Virus record (IMG/VR): IMGVR_UViG_3300023174_000247
Coordinates: 1-48,871 of that record
Strand: one strand, 5' to 3'
Source of the DNA: a virus
Length of the DNA: 48,871 nt
Under the pieces are notes generated by a model. The model saw only the letters and a program-made list of their open reading frames with translations. It had not been told where the DNA came from and searched no databases. This document shows, one piece after another, positions 16,088 through 23,286 of the stretch. The position numbers and the translations under genes were made by a program. Numbering within the stretch: the first letter of the stretch is position 1; each line of letters opens with the position of its first letter.

Positions 16088-18118
16088 ATGGTAGGGGTTA
16101 TGTCGTTGTTCTCGTTTAAATTAACCGAAGATTTTGTGGCTCCATATCGGGCAAAGAAAGCGCCCTTCGGGTATCAAGACGCAGCAGGAAACTCAGTAGG
16201 AGAGATTACTTTTCTCAGAACCTACTCACGATTAAAAGAAGATGGAACCAAGGAGACTTGGGTAGACGTATGTGAGCGAGTCATCAATGGCATGTACTCG
16301 TTGCAGAAGGATCACGCCAAGACTGCTCGTTTGCCATGGTCAGATGCCAAGGCCGCATCATCGGCTAAAGAGGCATTCGATCGTTTGTGGAATTTGAAGT
16401 GGACTCCACCAGGACGTGGCCTCTGGGTAATGGGTACACCGATTGTGAATGTGCAACGAAATTCTGCGGCACTACAAAACTGTGCGTTTGTATCTACTGG
16501 CTTCATGAACAAGGTAGAACCAGCAAAGCCATTTGCATTCTTAATGGAAGCATCGATGCTCGGAGTAGGCGTTGGCTTTGACGATAAGGGCGCAGACAAA
16601 GAGTTCACTATCTATGCACCACAACAAGGAGATACATATGTCATCCCAGACACCAGAGAAGGTTGGGTTGAGTCGACCGCATCCCTCATCAATTCCTACC
16701 TCAAGCCAGATACGAAGGCTCCAGTATTTGATTACAAAGAGATCCGTCCAGCAGGCGTACCAATCAAGACCTTCGGTGGAACAGCAGCAGGGGCAGAACC
16801 CCTCATCAAACTCCACCAGTATTTAACTAAGTTATTCCACGGCCGTGCAGGAGAGTTACTTACTCGTCGTGACATCGCAGACATCGGCAACATGATCGGT
16901 GTATGTGTCGTTTCTGGGAACGTCCGTAGATCTGCAGAGTTACTTATTGGTCGCATTGAGGATGAAGAGTTCCTTAACCTCAAGAACTACGAGAAGTACC
17001 CAGAGCGTATGACTCATGGCTGGATGTCTAACAACTCGGTGGCTGTAAATGTTGGAGACAACCTAGATCCAATCATTGAAGGAATTGCCCGCAACGGTGA
17101 ACCTGGAGTTATCTGGATGGATATCTCAAAGCAATATGGTCGCCTTGCTGATCCAATCAACAATAAAGACTGGCGAATTGCAGGGTACAACCCTTGCGCT
17201 GAGCAATCTCTAGAGTCTTACGAGTGCTGTACTTTGGTGGAGACCTATCTCAATCGTCATAAAGACATTGAAGATTTCAAGCGCACACTTAAGTTTGCCT
17301 ATCTCTATGCAAAGACTGTAACTCTATTGCCTACCCATTGGGAAGAGACAAACGCAATCATGCAACGCAATCGCCGCATCGGTACATCTGTATCTGGTGT
17401 CGCAAACTTTGCAGACAATCGTGGTCTTCCTGTTCTTCGTACTTGGTTGGATGAAGGTTACAAAGTCATCAAGCAGTACGACACAACCTATTCCGAGTGG
17501 CTTGGTATTCGTGAATCAATCAAGATGACAACAGTAAAGCCTTCGGGAACTGTCTCTATCTTGGCTGGTGAATCTCCTGGAGTTCACTGGACAGTTGGTG
17601 GCAAGTATTTTAATCGTGCAATTAGATTCTCTAATTCAGATCCAATGCTTCCACTATTTAAACTAGCAAACTATCGAGTTGAACCAGCAAGTGAGTCTCC
17701 TGATACGACTTCTGTTGTGTTCTTTCCGATCAAGTCAGAGGCTAAGCGTTCTGAAAAAGATGTAAGTATCTACGAGAAGATGGCACTTGCTGCTACTGCT
17801 CAACGCTACTGGTCGGACAACTCTGTATCTGTGACTATCTCTTTTGATCCAGAGACAGAGGCTTCGGCTATTGGTACGGCTTTGCATATGTATGACGGTC
17901 AACTAAAGACTGTCTCATTCTTACCTTCTGGTAATGCTGTTTATCCACAAATGCCTTACACACAGATCACTGCTGAGGAATATGAAGCAGAGGGAACTAT
18001 GAAGTTATTCCCTATTGACCTTGCTGGTGTTTATGCTGGTATGGCTTCTGATGCTATTGGTGAGGCTTACTGCACTACTGACGCTTGTGAAGTAAAGTTA
18101 ATTAAAGATAACCAGTAA
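16088..18118 (+). CDS. nrdJ: Adenosylcobalamin-dependent (class II) ribonucleoside-triphosphate reductase
   Basis: A 676-residue monomeric class II reductase resembling the Lactobacillus type. The substrate-site cysteines are Cys132 (LQNCAF) and Cys370 with Glu372 in NPCAEQSLE. The C-terminal shuttle pair is YCTTDAC. Length matches the family (about 700). It makes deoxynucleotides using B12 to start the radical, so it works with or without oxygen. The start is ATG 16088 or ATG 16100; ribosome sites do not decide. It is the last plus-strand gene of the arm and is followed by a terminator. Confidence 0.92.
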   Translation: MVGVMSLFSFKLTEDFVAPYRAKKAPFGYQDAAGNSVGEITFLRTYSRLKEDGTKETWVDVCERVINGMYSLQKDHAKTARLPWSDAKAASSAKEAFDRLWNLKWTPPGRGLWVMGTPIVNVQRNSAALQNCAFVSTGFMNKVEPAKPFAFLMEASMLGVGVGFDDKGADKEFTIYAPQQGDTYVIPDTREGWVESTASLINSYLKPDTKAPVFDYKEIRPAGVPIKTFGGTAAGAEPLIKLHQYLTKLFHGRAGELLTRRDIADIGNMIGVCVVSGNVRRSAELLIGRIEDEEFLNLKNYEKYPERMTHGWMSNNSVAVNVGDNLDPIIEGIARNGEPGVIWMDISKQYGRLADPINNKDWRIAGYNPCAEQSLESYECCTLVETYLNRHKDIEDFKRTLKFAYLYAKTVTLLPTHWEETNAIMQRNRRIGTSVSGVANFADNRGLPVLRTWLDEGYKVIKQYDTTYSEWLGIRESIKMTTVKPSGTVSILAGESPGVHWTVGGKYFNRAIRFSNSDPMLPLFKLANYRVEPASESPDTTSVVFFPIKSEAKRSEKDVSIYEKMALAATAQRYWSDNSVSVTISFDPETEASAIGTALHMYDGQLKTVSFLPSGNAVYPQMPYTQITAEEYEAEGTMKLFPIDLAGVYAGMASDAIGEAYCTTDACEVKLIKDNQ

Positions 18119-18120
18119 CG

Positions 18121-18140
18121 CTTCTGGTATTGCTTTGGCT
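18121..18140. repeat. Dispersed repeat copy 1 (CTTCTGGTATTGCTTTGGCT)
   Basis: Similar copies lie at 18282-18300, 19141-19156 and 19543-19568. The copies at 18282 and 19543 share about 26 of 31 positions although they lie in different genes. This copy is in the intergenic tail after the reductase. Origin unknown. Confidence 0.45.
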
Positions 18141-18141
18141 T

Positions 18142-18170
18142 AAGCCCTGCCTTTTGGTGGGGCTTTTGCT
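18142..18170 (+). terminator. Rho-independent terminator after the reductase
   Basis: AAGCCC (18142-18147) pairs with GGGCTT (18160-18165), with extra pairing inside the loop, followed by a T-rich stretch. It ends the left plus-strand arm where plus and minus transcription converge. Confidence 0.65.
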
Positions 18171-18272
18171 TTAGCCTTTCCACCAACCTTTCACCATTCC
18201 ATAGGTATAAAACCCATAAGTTATTGCAACAATGTCTATAACTACCAACAAAACTAATACTCCAATAGTCAT
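18171..18272 (-). CDS. 33-residue single-span membrane peptide
   Basis: A small frame with a strong ribosome site (AAGGAG inside the end of the upstream gene) and an ATG two bases after that gene's stop. The product is one hydrophobic span (GVLVLLVVIDIVAITYGF) followed by a Trp/Lys tail. It could be a holin-like or regulatory membrane peptide; it lies in the lysozyme operon. Acceptance rests on the ribosome site and the clean span. Confidence 0.6.
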   Translation of the reverse strand: MTIGVLVLLVVIDIVAITYGFYTYGMVKGWWKG

Positions 18273-18273
18273 C

Positions 18274-18621
18274 TCATTCTCCTTCTGGTATGGCTTTGCA
18301 TTTTGGCTTGTGTCCTTCAAATAAGTTACTTACATTCATTAAGTTGTATGTTGATTCAAGATCGTCTACTTCAATGATTGCTGTTTTAGTTATTGCCATG
18401 TCGCACTCTGGGCATACAAGCACTAGCCATCGATCTCGGTCTATTTTCCAGTTAAGTTGAATTAACTTACTGAAGAATAGATCCATAAATTCTTCAGAGG
18501 TAAGATGCTTTTTTTCTTTAAAGGGCAATTCTTCTTGTCGCCATGGTCTTTTTTTATTGGCGAGTGCCTCTGCAAGTCTTTCTTTGTGTTGTCTTGCTAG
18601 GGTTAAGTAGTCGTCTGGCAT
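18274..18621 (-). CDS. Small protein with Cys motif, unknown
   Basis: A 115-residue protein. The N-terminal half is helical and basic (LARQHKERLAEALANKKR). The C-terminal half carries CPEC and a further Cys near the end (KPKCKA), a possible zinc ribbon with a helix between. It lies downstream of the lysozyme-like gene beyond a hairpin. Function unknown. Confidence 0.7.
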   Translation of the reverse strand: MPDDYLTLARQHKERLAEALANKKRPWRQEELPFKEKKHLTSEEFMDLFFSKLIQLNWKIDRDRWLVLVCPECDMAITKTAIIEVDDLESTYNLMNVSNLFEGHKPKCKAIPEGE

Positions 18622-18641
18622 TTAATACTCCAATCTGAGAT

Positions 18642-18665
18642 AGCCCCCCCATTTCTGAGGGGGCT
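18642..18665 (-). terminator. GC-rich hairpin after the lysozyme-like gene
   Basis: AGCCCCC (18642-18648) and GGGGGCT (18659-18665) form a strong stem with a 10-base loop. It lies just past the lysozyme-like stop on the minus strand. There is no long U-tract, so it may be a weak terminator or RNA-stability stem. Confidence 0.5.
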
Positions 18666-18676
18666 TCTCGTTCCGC

Positions 18677-19264
18677 TTATGCTTTTGCTATGGCTTTTGC
18701 TATGGCTTTTGCCTTTGCTTCTGGAAATTCCTTCAACCACTTCTGTACTACTGCGGTCTTAGTCCCTTTCCATGCACTCCAGTTCTTGCCACCGTTGCTC
18801 ATGTGATAAGCAATTTTGGCATTCACCACAGGGTCAAGCAATTCGGCGTTGTAATCCAAATTGAACTTATCCCTGCGCTCTTGACCCATTGAACCGATCA
18901 TATTGACCTGAAATAACCCATAAGAGTTATCTCCAGTCTTGCGGTTACCGTTATGGGAGAGAGGGTTTCCATGAGACTCCTTCATAGATACTGCCCATGC
19001 TTCTCGTAAGGCTTTGCCTTTGAACCCAACTGCGTGAAGCAGTTCGACCAGTTCGGTCTTGGTGAGTTTATCGGCGTTGCGATACTTGGCTAGGGTGTGG
19101 ATCTTGAATGAGGCTTTCGGTGCTTTTACTATTGATACGGCTTCTGGTACTGCTTTGACTGCTGGTAGGGCTTGCGCTATCTGGCTTGCGCCTACCTGTA
19201 GTCCTAGCACTAGGGCTGTGATAGCCCCACCGATCACTAGGCTGTTCTGTCTTAGATGTTTCAT
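18677..19264 (-). CDS. Membrane-anchored lysozyme/transglycosylase-like protein
   Basis: About 195 residues. An N-terminal hydrophobic segment (SLVIGGAITALVLGLQVGA) acts as signal or anchor. An SLT-type lysozyme fold follows, with catalytic Glu in AVSMKESHGNP and the GDNSYGLFQVNMIG signature, and later IAYHMSNGGKNWSAW. The tail is a Lys/Ala repeat encoded by tandem 12-bp repeats. The best start is ATG 19264 with GGAG at good spacing; GTG 19270 and ATG 19267 are alternatives. It overlaps the integrase stop, so it is co-transcribed with the integrase rather than with the endolysin at 35803. Possible roles are host wall remodelling or lysogenic conversion. Confidence 0.75.
   Translation of the reverse strand: MKHLRQNSLVIGGAITALVLGLQVGASQIAQALPAVKAVPEAVSIVKAPKASFKIHTLAKYRNADKLTKTELVELLHAVGFKGKALREAWAVSMKESHGNPLSHNGNRKTGDNSYGLFQVNMIGSMGQERRDKFNLDYNAELLDPVVNAKIAYHMSNGGKNWSAWKGTKTAVVQKWLKEFPEAKAKAIAKAIAKA
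18680..18715. repeat. Tandem 12-bp repeat at the 3' end of the lysozyme-like gene
   Basis: The unit TATGGCTTTTGC occurs in tandem with degenerate flanking copies. It encodes the alternating Lys/Ala/Ile tail of the lysozyme-like protein and resembles the dispersed CTTCTGGTATGGCTTTG repeats of this region. Confidence 0.6.
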
Positions 19265-19266
19265 CA

Positions 19267-20529
19267 TCACTCCAAAAAGTCATTGGCAAGTTCCCCTGCC
19301 TTTGACTGGTTGTGACGAAGGCGATGTAGATATCGCTCTGTCGTCTTGATCGACTGGTGACCTAATCTCTCCTTGACCTCATGCACATCTACTCCACCTT
19401 TTAGAAGTTGAGTAGCGTTTGCGTGCCTGAGATCGTGAGTTCTAGGACTCCAACCGATTGCGGACTTGGCTATTGCTTTGTTCCAGATTGTTCTCCATAC
19501 ATCTCGTGGCAGATGACTCGTTTTGTCGATGAATCGCTGTTGCTTCTGATATGGCTTTGCCTTTTGCCTGTGCTTTCGCACCGACTTTCGGCAAGCCTCA
19601 CATCTGCACCGCCCATGTGTATAGGCGTACAGCGTTCCATGCTGGAACTTTTTTCCGTCTAACTCGAATGGTCGAGCAGACTTTGTGCCACGAGAAGGTT
19701 CTAGTTTATGCGGTTCTGCAACCAGAGATCGGGAGAACAGCAGATCATCTTTTGATAGGGCTTTTGCTGAGACATACCCCTGAATGTCTTGTAATAAGGC
19801 TTTGCTTAACATAAGGCTTCGCTTTTTACCTGATTTAGTGGCATCTATGACCAAAAATCGACTCGCATGGCTCTTGCCTAGATCACTCACTCGGCGCTGA
19901 ACGAATAACTCGCCAGTCTTGAAGTTAATGTCTTTGACTCGAATCTCGGTCGCTTCACCGAATCGACAGCCCGATGCGACTAGGAATCTGGCAAGTAACT
20001 TTGCGCCTTGCGTCTGTAAGTTACTTACGATCTGTTTGAAATCTTCTGGCTCTAATACATTCTGGAGATCTTCATGGTGAGACTTGATCTTGATTCCATG
20101 AGTCGGGTTGCTGGTCAACTCGCCAGTCTCCACCAACTTTGAGAAGGCTGAGCCTAGAGAAGCCTTGACTTGCCCTAGCGTGGCAGAGCCAACGCCTTCA
20201 AGTTTGAGATCGTCAAGTAACTTTGAGATCTGACGGGCTGAGATGGTAGTTACTTGGAGATCGCCAATTTTCGGCATGACATATTTTTCCAGTACCGACT
20301 TATAGCCCTTCTTCGTAATAGGCATCAGATTAGCCACAGAGAGCCATTGATCGATATATGAAGCAAGGGTCAATACGGCTCTGGAAGGCTCGTAGAAGCC
20401 CGATTGCTCTGCTTTCGTGGCGTGATACATGGCATCGATCTCGGTGTCCCAAGTGCCAGCAGACAGGCGTTTTCCACCCCTGCGGTAATAGCCTGTAAAC
20501 CGACTATTGCGCTTTACTACATAAGCCAT
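19267..20529 (-). CDS. int: Tyrosine integrase with zinc-finger-like insert
   Basis: A 420-residue phage integrase. It has an N-terminal AP2-like arm-binding region, a SAM-like core-binding domain (about 55-140) and a catalytic domain with Arg189, His365-x-x-Arg368, His391 and Tyr400. Between the catalytic lobes, residues 297-320 hold HGTLYAYTHGRCRCEACRK, a Cys/His motif common in actinobacterial DNA-binding proteins but unusual inside an integrase. All catalytic residues are present, so it should be active. An excisionase-like gene lies upstream at 20893. A terminator separates the integrase from the early operon, and a palindrome lies just upstream of its start. Confidence 0.95.
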   Translation of the reverse strand: MAYVVKRNSRFTGYYRRGGKRLSAGTWDTEIDAMYHATKAEQSGFYEPSRAVLTLASYIDQWLSVANLMPITKKGYKSVLEKYVMPKIGDLQVTTISARQISKLLDDLKLEGVGSATLGQVKASLGSAFSKLVETGELTSNPTHGIKIKSHHEDLQNVLEPEDFKQIVSNLQTQGAKLLARFLVASGCRFGEATEIRVKDINFKTGELFVQRRVSDLGKSHASRFLVIDATKSGKKRSLMLSKALLQDIQGYVSAKALSKDDLLFSRSLVAEPHKLEPSRGTKSARPFELDGKKFQHGTLYAYTHGRCRCEACRKSVRKHRQKAKPYQKQQRFIDKTSHLPRDVWRTIWNKAIAKSAIGWSPRTHDLRHANATQLLKGGVDVHEVKERLGHQSIKTTERYLHRLRHNQSKAGELANDFLE

Positions 20530-20561
20530 AACTAGCCCCCCTTCGGCTACTGGTGAGTAAT

Positions 20562-20577
20562 GTTACTGGTCAGTAAC
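20562..20577. promoter_or_regulatory. Palindrome upstream of the integrase
   Basis: GTTACTG and CAGTAAC form a perfect 7-bp inverted repeat with a 2-base spacer, about 33 bases before the integrase ATG. The position fits an operator or part of attP. Binding partner unknown. Confidence 0.4.
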
Positions 20578-20586
20578 TTACATGTC

Positions 20587-20619
20587 AAAAAAAAGCCCCA
20601 GATCAATATCGATCTGGGG
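20587..20619 (-). terminator. Strong terminator between early operon and integrase
   Basis: On the minus strand CCCCAGATC pairs with GATCTGGGG (9 bp, 6-base loop), followed by C and eight T. This is a textbook intrinsic terminator. It would stop early-operon transcription before the integrase, so the integrase needs its own promoter or antitermination. Confidence 0.85.
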
Positions 20620-20709
20620 TCTTACATAGTGAGACTAGATAGGGCTAGTGAGCGTAACGGAATCTGCTTATGTGTTTAGAAGTAACTTTTAATTTGTCAG
20701 AGAAGTTAC

Positions 20710-20892
20710 TTAATCTCGTTCGGTGTCGATCGAACCGCACTTATGGCAAGTGAAATCCGTATTTGGTACTGGCTCGTAATCGATCGAAGTCGAATCTACT
20801 TCATCTCCAGATTCGTCATAGATGTGAAGCGTGGTATCGATGTACTTACGAGAGAAGTAAGTTGTGTTGTCGCAGTTATTGCACTTAGCCAT
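20710..20892 (-). CDS. Small zinc-ribbon protein
   Basis: A 60-residue protein with CNNC at the N-terminus and CHKC near the C-terminus, giving one four-cysteine zinc site separated by a beta-rich acidic stretch. It is the last gene of the early operon before the terminator. Confidence 0.7.
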   Translation of the reverse strand: MAKCNNCDNTTYFSRKYIDTTLHIYDESGDEVDSTSIDYEPVPNTDFTCHKCGSIDTERD

Positions 20893-21084
20893 TTACTCGA
20901 TCTCTTTCTCTAGTGTCGGTCTTGTCGCTATCCATTCATCTATCGTTGCTTGTCTCCATAACGGCTTGTTGCCGAGCATGTGATCTGCTTCTGGAAGGGT
21001 GTTTCGACTTCGATGTTTGTAAATCGTGTCGATCTTTAGCCCTGTTAATTGTGCGATATCGGTAGTAGTTAGCCAGTCGGTCAT
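20893..21084 (-). CDS. xis: Excisionase-like winged-HTH protein
   Basis: A 63-residue DNA-binding protein. TTTDIAQLTGLKIDTIYKH is a MerR/excisionase-type helix-turn-helix, followed by a wing and WRQATIDEWIAT. Size and position two genes before the integrase fit an Xis (recombination direction factor). A small regulator is the alternative. Start and stop are tightly packed with neighbours. Confidence 0.75.
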   Translation of the reverse strand: MTDWLTTTDIAQLTGLKIDTIYKHRSRNTLPEADHMLGNKPLWRQATIDEWIATRPTLEKEIE

Positions 21085-21566
21085 AGCGTTGAATCAACTT
21101 TCTGTTTATCTTCATTAGGTTTTTTTCCCACTTTCCATACTTGGAGATTTCCTAGTGATCTTTCATGCCATAAGTAAGGAAGATCATTTTGTACATTGAA
21201 GTTGTAGTACTCAGCATCTTTGCGTTTTAAGTTACTTTGATGTGAGTTGTGAAAATCTTTATCACCTAACCACACAGGTAGATCGCAATCAGGCAGATCT
21301 GCATGAACAGCGATGAATCGTTCACGCATCGTGTCTTTATAGCCACGAGCAATCCATTCATCGCATATTGCAATTCCGTATTCGCATAAGGCTTTCTCGT
21401 AACCACGCCACATCTTTGTAGCAGGGTGATTGCGCCAGCCTTTAGTTTGATTACGCAACGCTTGCAAGATCTGCCACGCCTCTACTCGTTGCTTACCTAA
21501 TCTCTTATAGTCCAGAGCCTTAGCACTCTTTACGAAATCGGGATACGGCAAGAATGTATTAACCAT
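21081..21566 (-). CDS. Pyrimidine-dimer-glycosylase-like (MSMEG_6728-type) protein
   Basis: A 161-residue protein of a family common in actinobacteria: NTFLPYPDFVKSAKALD, then YKRLGKQRVEAWQILQAL, then WRNHPATKMWRGYE, all highly conserved. Databases often label this family pyrimidine dimer DNA glycosylase; I recall this rather than prove it. DNA repair after UV damage would suit a surface-water phage. It overlaps genes on both sides. Confidence 0.65.
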   Translation of the reverse strand: MVNTFLPYPDFVKSAKALDYKRLGKQRVEAWQILQALRNQTKGWRNHPATKMWRGYEKALCEYGIAICDEWIARGYKDTMRERFIAVHADLPDCDLPVWLGDKDFHNSHQSNLKRKDAEYYNFNVQNDLPYLWHERSLGNLQVWKVGKKPNEDKQKVDSTL

Positions 21567-21819
21567 TAATTGAACCCCTGTCGTATCCGTCTATGTCGTA
21601 CACCAAGTTCCATGTAATTACTTTAAATTGATCTGGTTCGATCATTAAAGTTTTTAATTCACTTTCACCTTCGGCGTAATAAAAGATTAGATCATCTTCA
21701 AGTCCAAAGGCATCGGTGTTTGTTCTCCAGTTGTACTTACCGAAAGAGAAGTAACGAGTTACCTGCTCTTTGTTATCTACCCATTCAATTAGCGCCCAAG
21801 CGCCTAGTGGCTTATCCAC
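21559..21819 (-). CDS. Small protein, unknown
   Basis: About 86 residues from a GTG at 21819 with AAAGGAA just upstream, overlapping the WhiB stop by 8 bases. The longer frame from ATG 21864 would overlap WhiB by more than 50 bases and is less likely. Beta-rich (AWALIEWVDNKEQVTRYFSF). No family recognised. Confidence 0.65.
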   Translation of the reverse strand: MDKPLGAWALIEWVDNKEQVTRYFSFGKYNWRTNTDAFGLEDDLIFYYAEGESELKTLMIEPDQFKVITWNLVYDIDGYDRGSING

Positions 21820-22102
21820 GAAGTTCCTTTCTCTGCTGTTGTCGGCGCATGCGGTATCTCTCATCTTCTGTAAGACCGCCCCACACTCCGTAGGTGATGT
21901 TGTTTTCTAGTGCGAAAGTAAGGCACTTCGCTTTGGTGTTAGTCGGACATTGATCACAGAAGTTCTTTGCAATTTGAATTCTGATCGTGTCAGTTGCATC
22001 TGGAAAGAATGTTTCTGGGTCAGTTGATTGACATGGTGCATCATCAATTCGTGGTGATCGTGTACTTAGTGGTACTGATTGTGAAATCTTGCGTTTAGTC
22101 AT
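21812..22102 (-). CDS. whiB: Second WhiB-like iron-sulfur regulator
   Basis: A 96-residue WhiB-family protein. Cysteines are at 24, 49, 52 and 60, with GVWGG and an Arg-rich tail (YRMRRQQQRKELRG). The last interval is Cx7C in place of the usual Cx5C. Phage WhiB proteins such as TM4 WhiBTM4 can act as dominant negatives of host WhiB2. Its place in the early operon suggests a role in switching host or phage transcription. Confidence 0.85.
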   Translation of the reverse strand: MTKRKISQSVPLSTRSPRIDDAPCQSTDPETFFPDATDTIRIQIAKNFCDQCPTNTKAKCLTFALENNITYGVWGGLTEDERYRMRRQQQRKELRG

Positions 22103-22431
22103 GGCATCTCCCCACCATATTTATCGGGATTGGCTCTTACATAGTCCACGAATTTATCCATGACATCTGTTAAATCTTCTGGGTCTAGATCTGCGAATTT
22201 AAGAAGTATCTCGATCATGTGAAGCATTCCCCAGACAAGCATCTCTGGCTCTAGATCGTTGTCTTTGATCATCGTATTGAGATGTTCATTAGCGAGATGT
22301 TCTTTTATATCTTGTGGCAATCCGTCTGGTCTATCGGCTTCGGTCTTGAATCCACGAGTTATCTTTAAGAATTCATTAGCGAATTTAATAGATTTAATTA
22401 GATCGCTCTGCTGTGGTGACAAGTTACTCAT
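22099..22431 (-). CDS. Helical acidic protein, unknown
   Basis: A 110-residue acidic, all-helical protein (MLVWGMLHMIEILLKFADL), overlapping both neighbours. No motif recognised. Confidence 0.7.
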   Translation of the reverse strand: MSNLSPQQSDLIKSIKFANEFLKITRGFKTEADRPDGLPQDIKEHLANEHLNTMIKDNDLEPEMLVWGMLHMIEILLKFADLDPEDLTDVMDKFVDYVRANPDKYGGEMP

Positions 22432-22664
22432 TTATTTTCTCCTTCTATGTCATCTAGTATTTCCTTATAGCATTCATCGCATAGCAACTGTGTGTCACCA
22501 GCAATTTGTCGATCGTTTGCAAAATAACTTCCGCAACTTTCACATGAACCGTCTTTCGCACCGTCTGTAAACCCACGATCGTAGGCTTTCTGACATGTCT
22601 GACAGAAGTTAGTGTCTTGATCAACTTCATCTACTTCATATCCGCAGTTAGCGCATCTGATCAT
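22428..22664 (-). CDS. Double zinc-ribbon protein
   Basis: A 78-residue protein with four CxxC pairs (CANC, CQTC, CESC, CDEC), enough for two zinc ribbons, and an acidic tail. It overlaps the sigma-like microgene upstream (ATGA). Likely a protein or nucleic-acid adaptor. Confidence 0.75.
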   Translation of the reverse strand: MIRCANCGYEVDEVDQDTNFCQTCQKAYDRGFTDGAKDGSCESCGSYFANDRQIAGDTQLLCDECYKEILDDIEGENK

Positions 22665-22807
22665 TTGTTTATCTCCATATCTTTTAGCATTCGGCTTTCA
22701 ATTTGTCGGACTTTGATTCGGGTTATTCCGTACTTCTTTGCGACATCGGCAAGTGATGCGCCATTAAGACGATCATTAACGATTGCTTTATCTGTTTCTG
22801 TAAACAA
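22661..22807 (-). CDS. 48-residue sigma-70 region 4-like microprotein
   Basis: A TTG start at 22807 has GGAG seven bases upstream; the stop overlaps the next ATG. The sequence NGASLADVAKKYGITRIKV followed by RQIESRMLKDM matches the helix-turn-helix of sigma region 4.2, including the R-x-x-Q-I-E turn. It lacks every other sigma domain. It could bind -35 elements, mimic region 4 to bind RNA polymerase flap, or engage WhiB, which normally contacts region 4. The function is inference; the motif is clear. Confidence 0.7.
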   Translation of the reverse strand: MFTETDKAIVNDRLNGASLADVAKKYGITRIKVRQIESRMLKDMEINK

Positions 22808-22833
22808 TTTAGTACTCCGTTTCTATAAGTTAG

Positions 22834-22970
22834 TTGGTAGAGATCACCAAGAAGTAGAACGATGCTGGCGTTGATTAGGTTTTTCCCTGTCAACGATCTT
22901 GCAAGAATTTGTCCACATCTTTTCAGGCTTGTCCCGCAGAGGCTTGCTAGGTGTTGGTGATCTCTACCAA
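22834..22970. ncRNA. Structured non-coding element A (137 bp)
   Basis: TTGGTAGAGATCACCAA (22834-22850) and its exact reverse complement (22954-22970) form a perfect 17-bp closing stem, centres 120 bp apart. Inside, CGTTGA and TCAACG close a second hairpin. There is no open frame. Each arm is also a TTGGT/ACCAA palindrome, so a pair of operators is the alternative reading. Confidence 0.5.
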
Positions 22971-22977
22971 TTAGATA

Positions 22978-23117
22978 GTTAGGTGAAGGCAGGTACGGCT
23001 CGGTACAACAGAGTAAGGAAGGTAGAAAACCCTGCTGTAAGTCATGACCGCCCTTCACAAGTAGGAGAAGGGGAAATGATTAACCCTGCTTTAGTCTTGT
23101 GTTGACCCTCACCTAAC
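22978..23117. ncRNA. Structured non-coding element C (140 bp)
   Basis: GTTAGGTGA (22978-22986) and TCACCTAAC (23109-23117) form a perfect 9-bp closing stem. Inside are GCAGG/CCTGC and the hairpin CCCTTC (23051-23056)/GAAGGG (23067-23072). It lies 7 bases from element A and has the same layout with an unrelated arm sequence. Confidence 0.45.
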
Positions 23118-23121
23118 AAGT

Positions 23122-23286
23122 TTATTGAGCGAGTATTTTCGCTTTGCAGTTGAAGCAGAACCAGAGAACCGCTTCTCCATGAGAATCTTTAATTGCATGA
23201 CCGTTTCTCTTTAGACCCTGCTGTTCACAAGAGTCGCAAGTATCTAATTGCTCAGGCTTTGCAGGAACGATCTCGGCGTATCCCAT
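23122..23286 (-). CDS. 54-residue zinc-ribbon protein
   Basis: A small frame beginning in a TAATG overlap with the upstream gene. CDSC and CFNC pairs form one zinc ribbon, with LKRNGHAIKDSHGEAVLWF between them. Accepted for its tight coupling and the clear motif. Confidence 0.65.
   Translation of the reverse strand: MGYAEIVPAKPEQLDTCDSCEQQGLKRNGHAIKDSHGEAVLWFCFNCKAKILAQ

Noticed and set aside
18300-20710. Repeated AAGTTACTT / AGTAAC words as binding sites
   Set aside because: Most fall in coding DNA as frequent Lys-Leu-Leu or Ser-Asn-Leu codons. Only the palindrome at 20562 is kept.
22830-22850. AGTTGGTAGAG resembles a tRNA D-loop
   Set aside because: The surrounding bases do not pair as a D-stem, and no T-loop or acceptor stem follows. 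Treated as an arm of element A.
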